Assembly: GCA_015494725.1 (NCBI GenBank)
Contig: WGAR01000169.1
Span: forward strand, 1 to 17,168
DNA: 17,168 bases
Direction: 5' to 3'
DNA from: Thermodesulfobacteriaceae bacterium
GTDB taxonomy: Bacteria > Desulfobacterota > Thermodesulfobacteria > Thermodesulfobacteriales > Thermodesulfobacteriaceae
Shown one piece after another: positions 1 to 5,979 of the stretch; position 1 is the stretch's first letter, and each line of letters begins with the position of its first letter. Below the pieces are notes generated by a model. It saw only the letters and a program-made list of their open reading frames with translations, searched no databases and was not told the DNA's origin. Position numbers and translations under genes: made by a program.

Positions 1-864
1 CTCGGGATCCTGCCGCACCGAGAGCAGATAAAGGATGAAAAGGAGCCCGAATCCGGCCCCGAGGAGGAAGAGGGGGTGGGTGTAAAAGCGGAATTCCGCG
101 GGAAGGGAAAGGAGCCACCAGATACCGACCGCAGCCTGAAGCAGGGAAAAGATAAGGGCCAGGTGTGCCCCGGTGCGGGCCGCCCAGGAGAGATAGTCCG
201 GGTCGTAGTCCGCACGGGGGCGGAAATAGCGGGCATAAAAGAGGAGGAAGACCCCGGTTGCCGCCAGGGAGGCGAACAGGAAGTGAAGCAAGCGCGGAAG
301 GCTCAGGGCAAAGAGTTTGCCCCCGGACTGGTATTCCGTGCCTCCTTTTACGGCCCATTCCGGCCATTTTTCCGGATGTAAGGCCTGAAGGGAAAGGGCA
401 TGGATGATCACCGCTACGAAAAGGAGGGAGAGGAGGGCCACCAGCGGCCAGAGAGGGTTTCCGGCCCCCTCGTAGCCTCCCCGGAGGTAATAGAGGTAAA
501 GGAGGGAGAAGGAGAGAGCGATCAGGGCCAGGAAGGCCAGCGCCCACCAGGCGGAGATCACGTTGGAAAAATACCAGAAGGGGTCGTAAAGGACCTGGAT
601 GAAAAGGAGCGGGGCCACCCCTAGGACGATGACCCAGGAAAGGGTGATGGGCAGGGCCCGGGAAAGCGAACGCGAAAGCCTTAGGCCGTAAGGACCTCCG
701 AAGAGTCTCCCCCAGAGGAGGACGAGCGTTCCTCCGAGAACGAGGTTTACGGCCAGGATATGCAGGGTAAAGGTCAGGACCAGGAGGAAGTCAAAGAGCC
801 AGGGATAGAAAGGAAGCCCGCTTACATCCCGTAACTGTTGAAGATAAAGGGCCAGAGGCTGCAT
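1..864 (-). CDS. CydA-like multi-TM membrane subunit without c-type heme, partial (3' end beyond the window)
   Basis: The open frame runs from an ATG at 864 to the left edge, 288 codons without a stop. A strong Shine-Dalgarno (AAGGAGGAGGG) starts right at the stop codon of the upstream gene, 13 nt away, so the two are surely cotranscribed. I see at least seven hydrophobic helices (about residues 22-50, 72-92, 104-127, 138-160, 187-210, 230-253, 263-283). Aligned by eye with CydA of cytochrome bd, His35 followed nine residues later by Gly44 matches the heme b595 His19 segment. His194 in the LPRLLHFLF segment matches heme b558 His186. The glutamates expected at Glu99/Glu107 in the third helix are absent. 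There is no CxxCH motif and no quinol-binding Q-loop. It probably forms a heterodimer with its neighbour. The CydA-superfamily placement is an inference from a few aligned motifs; it could be another diheme-type membrane anchor. Confidence 0.75.
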   Translation of the reverse strand, partial: MQPLALYLQQLRDVSGLPFYPWLFDFLLVLTFTLHILAVNLVLGGTLVLLWGRLFGGPYGLRLSRSLSRALPITLSWVIVLGVAPLLFIQVLYDPFWYFSNVISAWWALAFLALIALSFSLLYLYYLRGGYEGAGNPLWPLVALLSLLFVAVIIHALSLQALHPEKWPEWAVKGGTEYQSGGKLFALSLPRLLHFLFASLAATGVFLLFYARYFRPRADYDPDYLSWAARTGAHLALIFSLLQAAVGIWWLLSLPAEFRFYTHPLFLLGAGFGLLFILYLLSVRQDPE

Positions 865-877
865 CCTTCCCTCCTCC

Positions 878-2209
878 TTAGGGATTCTCTTTCACCAGGG
901 TGGAGAGGTAGGCCCCGGCAGCCAGCCGCTCCTCCTGGGTGCCTACGAAAGGCGGCATGTAAGGATAGCCGTCAAGCCCCTCCAGGAAACCGGCGAGATC
1001 CTCCGGGGTTTTTAGGCCCAGGCCCCTAAGGAGCCGGGGGAGGCTTCGGAGTCCTTTCGGGGAAAGGGCGTGGCAGTTCGCACATTCGTGGGCCACCAGG
1101 ATCCGCCCCACGGAAAGCCGGTTCTTCTCCGTGATGGTCTTCAGTTCCGGGGGAAGGTACCCCAGACGGGAGAGATACCCCTTTTCGTTAAGGACCTCCA
1201 CCTCGGAGACTATGCCCTTGGCCGGAAGATTCGCCCCTATCACCTGGTGGGAATACATGAAGCCATTTATGATGTAGGGACGACGGACCCCCTCCCGCAG
1301 CCCCTCTCCGGAGAGGATGCCCAGAAAAAGGACTATCAAGGTGAGAAGGGCCAGGGGGACATGGTTTAATCTCGGAAAGAGAATTCCAAAGACCAGGAAA
1401 TAGAGCCCCACGATCCCTCCGGAGATCGCCGCCACCTTAAGGAGGGTGGAGAGATAGGGGAGGGTCCCTCCGAAGAGGAGGTCCTGGGCCTCGGGGGGAA
1501 GTTTTTTAAGCCACCAGTAACCGAAGAGGGCCCCGAGGATAAGCCCGAAAAGGCCCCAGGCCCCGGCAAGACGCGTCACCTCCCGGGCCACCTCGCGTTC
1601 TTTAAGAGTGGCGGCGATAAGCAGCGCGTAGAGCCCGGCGATACCGAACATGAAGAAGGTGCGGGCTCCGAGCTGGGGCCAGTAGGTGGGATTGAAGAAG
1701 CCATCGAAGAAGCGACCGGTCTCAAGCCACTTTCCCGGGGTGAGCATGAAGGCCAGGATTCCAGTGATGATGATCATGCTGATCCAGGCGGAAAGGGCGT
1801 AGAGATAGCCGATCCGAAGATGGGTGCGCTCGTCCACCTTGCCCAGGGTGTAATAGTAGGTATAGATGGTGGCCACCTCGATGAGGAAGAAGACCCACTC
1901 CGTGGCCCAGCCCCAGACATAATTATGGATCAGGGCCGAGATCCCCCGGGGGCTGGACACGGTGGCCGAATACCAGATCCCCACCCCGGAAAGGGAACCG
2001 AACACGAAGCAAAAGATCAGGATAAGGAGGGTGTAGCGCCGGATGAAGGAAAGGAGCTCCGGCCGGCCCTCCCGATAGGCCTTTCTCTCGATATAGACAT
2101 TGAACCAGAAGGCCCCCACCGCAAGGTGCGAGGGGAGAATGTGAAAGGAGGCGATAAGCCCGATTACCAGGGCCGAAGAAAGATAGGGCACCACCCAGAT
2201 AGGATACAT
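878..2209 (-). CDS. CydA-superfamily membrane protein with C-terminal cytochrome c domain
   Basis: 443 aa; ATG at 2209 preceded by GGGGAGGTGGGG. About eight membrane helices (near residues 8-33, 56-79, 101-121, 134-157, 181-200, 215-234, 250-276, 284-303) are followed by a soluble tail with one heme-c site, CANCH at 376-380, and a likely axial Met418 in YMPPF. By-eye comparison with E. coli CydA: His23 plus Gly32 match His19 and its following Gly (heme b595). Glu104/Glu111 lie near Glu99/Glu107. Glu306 with Arg309/Pro311 matches Glu445 and the GRQPW segment. The heme b558 ligands His186 and Met393 are not conserved; Ala260 occupies the Met position. The long Q-loop between helices 6 and 7 is missing. 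Even helix number would put the c domain on the same periplasmic side as the N-terminus. This fits a cytochrome-c-linked, non-quinol member of the bd superfamily. The substrate is unknown. Confidence 0.8.
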   Translation of the reverse strand: MYPIWVVPYLSSALVIGLIASFHILPSHLAVGAFWFNVYIERKAYREGRPELLSFIRRYTLLILIFCFVFGSLSGVGIWYSATVSSPRGISALIHNYVWGWATEWVFFLIEVATIYTYYYTLGKVDERTHLRIGYLYALSAWISMIIITGILAFMLTPGKWLETGRFFDGFFNPTYWPQLGARTFFMFGIAGLYALLIAATLKEREVAREVTRLAGAWGLFGLILGALFGYWWLKKLPPEAQDLLFGGTLPYLSTLLKVAAISGGIVGLYFLVFGILFPRLNHVPLALLTLIVLFLGILSGEGLREGVRRPYIINGFMYSHQVIGANLPAKGIVSEVEVLNEKGYLSRLGYLPPELKTITEKNRLSVGRILVAHECANCHALSPKGLRSLPRLLRGLGLKTPEDLAGFLEGLDGYPYMPPFVGTQEERLAAGAYLSTLVKENP

Positions 2210-2237
2210 ACCCCACCTCCCCTGAAGGATGATTCAG

Positions 2238-2266
2238 ATTTTATATAAAAAATTTTTAAAGATCAA
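2238..2266 (-). promoter_or_regulatory. sigma70-type promoter for the CydA-like operon
   Basis: Read on the minus strand, TTGATC (2261-2266) and TAAAAT (2238-2243) are separated by exactly 17 nt of A/T-rich sequence. This stands out in an otherwise G+C-rich window. A transcript would begin near 2231, giving a leader of about 20 nt that contains the Shine-Dalgarno of the 2209 start. Assignment is by consensus match only. Confidence 0.6.
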
Positions 2267-2280
2267 TCTCGATTTCCGGG

Positions 2281-2294
2281 GAGGGTTCGCCCTC
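2281..2294 (-). terminator. small hairpin at the end of the YkgJ-type gene, weak terminator candidate
   Basis: A perfect 5-bp stem closes a 4-nt loop: GAGGG-CGAA-CCCTC on the minus strand, GAGGG-TTCG-CCCTC on the plus strand. The stem overlaps the stop codon of the upstream minus-strand gene. No T-run follows directly; a T-rich stretch begins only about 25 nt further on, inside the next promoter. It may slow or end the DUF1015-YkgJ transcript, but it does not meet the usual intrinsic terminator pattern. Confidence 0.25.
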
Positions 2295-2805
2295 AGGGAT
2301 CAGGGGGAGATTTTTTTCGGAGGAGGCTCCGGAGATGATCCTCGAGCAGAAAGAGGGTTCGGGCCTCGGGTTCCTGGGCCGCGGTGAGGAGGGCGAATTT
2401 CTCCGCAGGGAACCTTTCCCTAAACCAGGGACAGAAGAAGTTCCGGCAGAGGAGGGGACGGGCGGGAAGGGAGCAGCCCTTTTCGGTAAGAAAGAAGCAG
2501 CCGGCAGGAAAGGCCCTCCTTTGCGGAAGCCGGGCCTCGAGAAAGAGGTTTATCAGAAGGAGTTCCCGGCTGACGTGAAGTTCCATGTCCCGGCCGCAAC
2601 AGGTGGGCTCCCCCCGGGCCGCACATTCCGCACAGAGCCGGTAGGCCCCGGTTTCACGATAGAGCCTTTCGGTTTCCGCAAGGGCCTTCCGGAGCTCCGC
2701 AAGGAGGCGAGTCAAACGAGGGTCCTCGCAAAGCCGGGGACTTAGTTTCGGCCAGAGGGCAAGGGCTTCTTCCAGGGTGCGGAGGAAGAGGGTTTCGGAG
2801 GTCAC
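2293..2805 (-). CDS. YkgJ-type cysteine-cluster protein
   Basis: 170 aa, starting with GTG at 2805. That GTG overlaps the stop codon of the upstream DUF1015 gene in a GTGA arrangement, so translation is probably coupled; I see no Shine-Dalgarno of its own. Nine cysteines occur: Cys26, Cys58, Cys61, Cys69, Cys70, Cys103, Cys111, Cys120 and Cys125. The C-x7-C-x8-C-x4-C series and the preceding CxxC/CC cluster resemble the YkgJ family (CxxCxxCC-type proteins), thought to bind zinc or an iron-sulfur cluster. No signal peptide or membrane helix is visible, so it is likely cytoplasmic. No catalytic role is established that I know of. The pairing with DUF1015 suggests a shared function, which is an inference. 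Confidence 0.75.
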   Translation of the reverse strand: MTSETLFLRTLEEALALWPKLSPRLCEDPRLTRLLAELRKALAETERLYRETGAYRLCAECAARGEPTCCGRDMELHVSRELLLINLFLEARLPQRRAFPAGCFFLTEKGCSLPARPLLCRNFFCPWFRERFPAEKFALLTAAQEPEARTLFLLEDHLRSLLRKKSPPDP

Positions 2806-4046
2806 GGGCAGGGCGGTGAGGCCTCGGGATTTATGCGAAAGATAACCAATCCGGTAAGGAGCTTGGGGTAAAAGTAGGTGGACTTGTGGGGCATGACCTT
2901 TCCGCTGCGGGCCACCTCTTCCAGGACCTTTGCCGGGGTGGGAGGGAGCAGGAAGGCCAGAGCCCCTTTATCGGCTTCGTGACGCACCTCCTCCGGCCAG
3001 GGGGTATAGGTGAGGAGACCTTTCTCCTTGAGGTCCTTTTCCGTTTCTCCGAAGAGCCGGAGCACGATCCGGGCACACCAGGAGGCCGGGAGCCGGCTTT
3101 CCGGAAGCCCGCTTTCCCTTTGCCAGCGTTCCAGGACCTCCCGGTGCAGGCGCACCTTATAGGCGCGGCGCTGAAAGAAAAGGAGAAAGGCCCCTTCCTC
3201 GGAGGGAAGGGATTCGGTGAGGGAGGCTTCCTTCACCTCGCCCAATTCCGTGAGGATCTTCCGTAGCCGGGACTCCTCAGGGACCCGTCTCAGAATGCGA
3301 TGGGTGGGCAGTACCAGAAGTCCCGGGTCCTCGAAGGGGCACAGGTACATCATCATGTAATGGAAACATCGGGGGCCTTCCGGACGCAGACGCGATTCCA
3401 TCTCCTGGGCGTAGCGCAGAGCGGTGGTGTAGCGGTGGTGACCATCGGCGATATAGAAGGGCCTTTCCTGCCAGAAGGAGCAGAGGGCCCGGTGCACCTC
3501 GGGGTCCCGGAGGCGATAGAGTTCGTGGCGCTGTTCTCCTTGGGTCTGAATTTCCAGGATTTTTTCCTCCGGGCGCGCCTGAAGGGTGAAAAGTTCTGGA
3601 TCGCGATAGAGAACAAAGATCTGGCTGAACTGAGCGGAGGTGGCCCGCAGGAGTTCCAGCCGGTCCTCCGTTACCCGCGGGAAGGTCTTCTCGTGGGGGA
3701 GGATTTTCCCTTCGGTAAAGGGACTCAACCGGACCAGGGCGATGAACCCCGTGCGGGTGTATTCTTTTCCGGCCACCGAGAAATGCAGACGATAGAGATA
3801 GATGCTGGGAAAGTCTTCCCGGATGAGGATCCCTTCTTTTATCCACCGTTGTAATGAGCGGGCGGCCTGGCGATAGCGCTCCGGTCCTCCCCCCAGCTCA
3901 AGGTGAAAGATATTGTACGGATCGCGGCGCAGATACTCCTGGGCCTCTTCCGGAGTAACCACATCATAGGGTGGAGCCACCACCCGGGAGAGGTCCACCC
4001 GCTCGGGATGATACCGCCAGCCGTAAAAGGGTCTTACCTCGGGCAT
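2802..4046 (-). CDS. DUF1015 family protein
   Basis: 414 aa, close to the usual 400-430 aa of this family. ATG at 4046 follows AGGTGAAAGG. Family hallmarks are visible in order: the N-terminal APPYDV segment (24-29), HEKT (118-121), and the signature ADGHHRYTTAL (200-210) with its double histidine. The protein is soluble, with no signal peptide. Its biochemical activity is not established to my knowledge; the conserved Asp-Gly-His-His suggests an enzyme active site or metal site. It heads a two-gene minus-strand unit with the YkgJ-type gene and diverges from the DUF948-like gene across 104 nt. Family assignment is confident; function is not claimed. Confidence 0.9.
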   Translation of the reverse strand: MPEVRPFYGWRYHPERVDLSRVVAPPYDVVTPEEAQEYLRRDPYNIFHLELGGGPERYRQAARSLQRWIKEGILIREDFPSIYLYRLHFSVAGKEYTRTGFIALVRLSPFTEGKILPHEKTFPRVTEDRLELLRATSAQFSQIFVLYRDPELFTLQARPEEKILEIQTQGEQRHELYRLRDPEVHRALCSFWQERPFYIADGHHRYTTALRYAQEMESRLRPEGPRCFHYMMMYLCPFEDPGLLVLPTHRILRRVPEESRLRKILTELGEVKEASLTESLPSEEGAFLLFFQRRAYKVRLHREVLERWQRESGLPESRLPASWCARIVLRLFGETEKDLKEKGLLTYTPWPEEVRHEADKGALAFLLPPTPAKVLEEVARSGKVMPHKSTYFYPKLLTGLVIFRINPEASPPCP

Positions 4047-4083
4047 GGCCTTTCACCTAATATGAAACCCCTTTTTCGTCAAC

Positions 4084-4111
4084 TTGCCTCGAGGGGTTTA
4101 GTGTTTATATG
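4084..4111 (+). promoter_or_regulatory. possible promoter for the DUF948-YtxH operon
   Basis: TTGCCT (4084-4089) and TATATG (4106-4111) are separated by 16 nt in the divergent space. The predicted start near 4118 would leave a leader of about 33 nt holding the GGGAGGGGAGG ribosome-binding site just before the ATG at 4151. The match is moderate. Confidence 0.35.
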
Positions 4112-4150
4112 TTGAAATAGACCCGGTGACATCCTTAAGGGAGGGGAGGA

Positions 4151-4753
4151 ATGCAGGTTTTACTGGCCATTCTGGTAGGTGTAGCCATTCTGGTCCTTTT
4201 GGTGCTGGGGGTGGTGCTCTGGAAGCTAAAGGAGGTGCTGGAGAGGGTGCAGGTTACGGTGGCACGCTCGGAGCAGACCCTGGCGGCCACGACCCAGACC
4301 CTGGAAAGGGTTAACCATCTGGCCGAAGAGGTGGCGGTGCTACCCGGGGCTATACGGGAGCTCCTGGATTCCTTCCGGGAAATAGCCCGGGATCTCTCCG
4401 AAGAGGTTAAGGCCCGGCTGGAGCGGCTGGATACCCTGCTGGAGGCCCTGGAAGGAAGGGTCTCCGGAGAAATCCCCCGGGTACTGGTGCAGACCGAACG
4501 CACCCTCTCCGAGGTGGAGGGGTTGATAGCCGGTCTGCGGGAGAAGCTTTCGGCCCTGGATGAACTGACCGAGGCGGTGCGAACCCTTTCCCGCTCTTTC
4601 CATGAGGTGAGCCGTACGGCCACCGTGGCTGTGGATACGCTAAATCGTGAGTTGCAGGACCTGGTGGTAGAGCTTTCGGCTGCCGTGGCCGGAGTGAGGG
4701 AGGGGATGAAGGTGGTTTCTAAATTAATACCTTTCCGAAAACGTAATCCTTAA
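4151..4753 (+). CDS. DUF948-like membrane-anchored coiled-coil protein
   Basis: 200 aa, with ATG directly after a GGGAGGGGAGGA ribosome-binding site. One hydrophobic helix (residues 3-25) is followed by about 150 residues of heptad-patterned, Leu/Glu/Arg-rich sequence. It ends in a short basic tail (residues about 194-200). This is the architecture of DUF948 proteins: an N-terminal anchor and a cytoplasmic or periplasmic coiled coil. Such proteins are often encoded next to YtxH genes, as here, where YtxH starts 16 nt downstream. A structural or envelope-stress role is plausible but not shown. A general coiled-coil membrane protein outside DUF948 is the alternative. Confidence 0.7.
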   Translation: MQVLLAILVGVAILVLLVLGVVLWKLKEVLERVQVTVARSEQTLAATTQTLERVNHLAEEVAVLPGAIRELLDSFREIARDLSEEVKARLERLDTLLEALEGRVSGEIPRVLVQTERTLSEVEGLIAGLREKLSALDELTEAVRTLSRSFHEVSRTATVAVDTLNRELQDLVVELSAAVAGVREGMKVVSKLIPFRKRNP

Positions 4754-4765
4754 AAGGAGGTGATC
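4754..4765 (+). promoter_or_regulatory. near-perfect Shine-Dalgarno of the YtxH gene
   Basis: AAGGAGGTGATC matches the 16S rRNA 3' end over its full anti-Shine-Dalgarno stretch and ends 4 nt before the ATG at 4770. It partly overlaps the stop codon of the preceding gene. It is the strongest ribosome-binding site in the window and predicts high expression of the small YtxH protein. Confidence 0.8.
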
Positions 4766-4769
4766 AAAA

Positions 4770-5162
4770 ATGGCGGAACAGGGAATCTCTCTGGGTAAGG
4801 TAGCGGCGGCTTTTGTCCTGGGAGGGCTGGTAGGAGCTGGTCTGGCCCTGCTTTTTGCCCCGGCTAGTGGCGAGGAGGTAAGGGAACGGCTGCGTTCCAA
4901 GGGAGAGGAAACCAGGGAGAGACTGAGGGAGAAGACCGGGGAGCTCCGGATGAGGGCGGAGGAATTGCGGGAGCGGGCCGAGGAACTCAAGAGTCGAATC
5001 CTCTCCGGAGCCGAAGAGATCAAGGGCCGCGGAATAGAGACGCTGGAGGAGGCCAAACGGGTGCTGGAGGAGGCCATCGAGGCCGGTAAGGAGGCCATGC
5101 GTCGGGAGAAGGAAAAGCTGGCCCAGAAGCTGAAAAGGGAGGAAGCCGCGGGGGCGGCCTAG
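4770..5162 (+). CDS. YtxH domain protein
   Basis: 130 aa. The N-terminal hydrophobic helix (residues 10-30), rich in Gly/Ala and ending in LLFAPASGEEVRERL, is the YtxH signature. The remainder (about 35-125) is a highly charged amphipathic helix or coiled coil with repeated Glu/Arg heptads, and the last residues are Ala-rich. YtxH proteins are small membrane-associated proteins linked to stress responses in Bacillus; their molecular role is poorly known. The gene is second in an operon with the DUF948-like gene. Its TAG stop shares the tetranucleotide CTAG (5159-5162) with the stop of the convergent NAD kinase gene. Confidence 0.85.
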   Translation: MAEQGISLGKVAAAFVLGGLVGAGLALLFAPASGEEVRERLRSKGEETRERLREKTGELRMRAEELRERAEELKSRILSGAEEIKGRGIETLEEAKRVLEEAIEAGKEAMRREKEKLAQKLKREEAAGAA

Positions 5163-5941
5163 ATCTTGCTCTCCCCCCACCCGAGTTTGTCCCTCAGGAT
5201 GGTAAAATAGCTCCGGGTGGGGGAGGTGAGAAGTTTAAGCGGGCGCGGATGGCGCTGGATGGTTACCTTTCCCCCGGCCGGAAGTTCCCGGTTGATCCTT
5301 CCATCCACTACCAGATGCACCTCGGGGGAAGGGCTGATGAGCTGGATTTCCACCTGGGTTTCCGCCGGGAGGACCAGGGGCCGGGCGCTGAGCATGAAGG
5401 GGCAGATAGGGGTCAGGACCAGGGCCTGAGTGCGGGGATGGAGAATGGGGCCCCCGGCGGAAAGGTTATAAGCCGTGGACCCCGTGGGGGTGGCGGCGAT
5501 GAGCCCGTCGCCGTAATAGGTGGTAAGATATTCCTCGCCGGCCCGTACGCGCAGGTGAATCATGTGCCCCAGAGGCCCCTTGAGGATGGCGGCCTCATTA
5601 AGGGCCAGGAATTCCTCCTCCTTTAGGTTCACCCGCAGCAGCATGCGTTCCTCCTGGGGCAGGTCTCCACGGAGAAGACGGGAAAGAGCCAGTTCGGCTT
5701 CTTCCAGCTGGATTTCGGTGAGAAAGCCCAGTTTGCCGTAATTTATCCCCAGGATGGGAAGATCCAGTTGATGGGCCACCGGGGCGGCCCGCAACAGGGT
5801 GCCGTCTCCCCCCACCACCAGAACAAAATCCGCCCCTTCCGCCTGGCGGGGAGATACGGTTTCAATACCCATTTTTTCCAGAAGCTCCATCAGAGGAGGT
5901 GGCAGGGAAAGTCCTTCCTTCAGATAGAGAATGGCCCTCAT
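5159..5941 (-). CDS. nadK: NAD kinase
   Basis: 260 aa, a short form similar in length to other thermophile NAD kinases. The enzyme phosphorylates NAD to NADP in the cytoplasm. Motifs: the GGDGT ATP/NAD-binding loop at 44-48, Asn115-Glu116 in the LNEAAIL segment, and the Gly-rich PTGSTAYNLSAGG segment at 152-164. A further conserved region lies around the VVDGR segment near residue 212. ATG at 5941 has no Shine-Dalgarno. A TAAAAT box lies 8 nt upstream, so a leaderless message is likely. It converges on YtxH with overlapping stop codons and diverges from lptD across 38 nt. NAD synthetase lies two genes away, so both late NAD(P) steps are encoded nearby. Confidence 0.95.
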   Translation of the reverse strand: MRAILYLKEGLSLPPPLMELLEKMGIETVSPRQAEGADFVLVVGGDGTLLRAAPVAHQLDLPILGINYGKLGFLTEIQLEEAELALSRLLRGDLPQEERMLLRVNLKEEEFLALNEAAILKGPLGHMIHLRVRAGEEYLTTYYGDGLIAATPTGSTAYNLSAGGPILHPRTQALVLTPICPFMLSARPLVLPAETQVEIQLISPSPEVHLVVDGRINRELPAGGKVTIQRHPRPLKLLTSPTRSYFTILRDKLGWGESKI

Positions 5942-5949
5942 TGGTTGAC

Positions 5950-5977
5950 ATTTTAGAAGGTCTGGGCGAAAGGTAAA
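5950..5977 (-). promoter_or_regulatory. putative nadK promoter, -10 box close to the start codon
   Basis: On the minus strand, TAAAAT (5950-5955) lies 8 nt before the ATG at 5941. TTTACC (5972-5977), matching 4 of 6 positions of TTGACA, lies 16 nt upstream of it. Transcription would start within about 2 nt of the start codon. It overlaps the ribosome-binding region of the divergent lptD gene. Confidence 0.4.
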
Positions 5978-5979
5978 GT

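Noticed and set aside
76..624. Plus-strand open frames at the left end
   Set aside because: The minus strand of the same stretch encodes a clean multi-helix membrane protein with a strong ribosome-binding site. The plus-strand products are charged, motif-free shadows.
2461..2480. Sequence resembling the SRP RNA apical motif (GGGAAGGGAGCAGCCC)
   Set aside because: It lies inside the YkgJ-type gene at codons for conserved-looking cysteines, and the flanks do not form the long 4.5S hairpin.
4057..4082. TTGACG / TATTAG pair on the minus strand before the DUF1015 gene
   Set aside because: The 14-nt spacer is too short for a normal sigma70 promoter, and the -10 would overlap the Shine-Dalgarno region.
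5945..5950. Perfect TTGACA on the plus strand before lptD
   Set aside because: No -10 hexamer is found at 15-19 nt. The only TAAAGT lies 23 nt away and abuts the GTG start codon. The lptD promoter remains unassigned.
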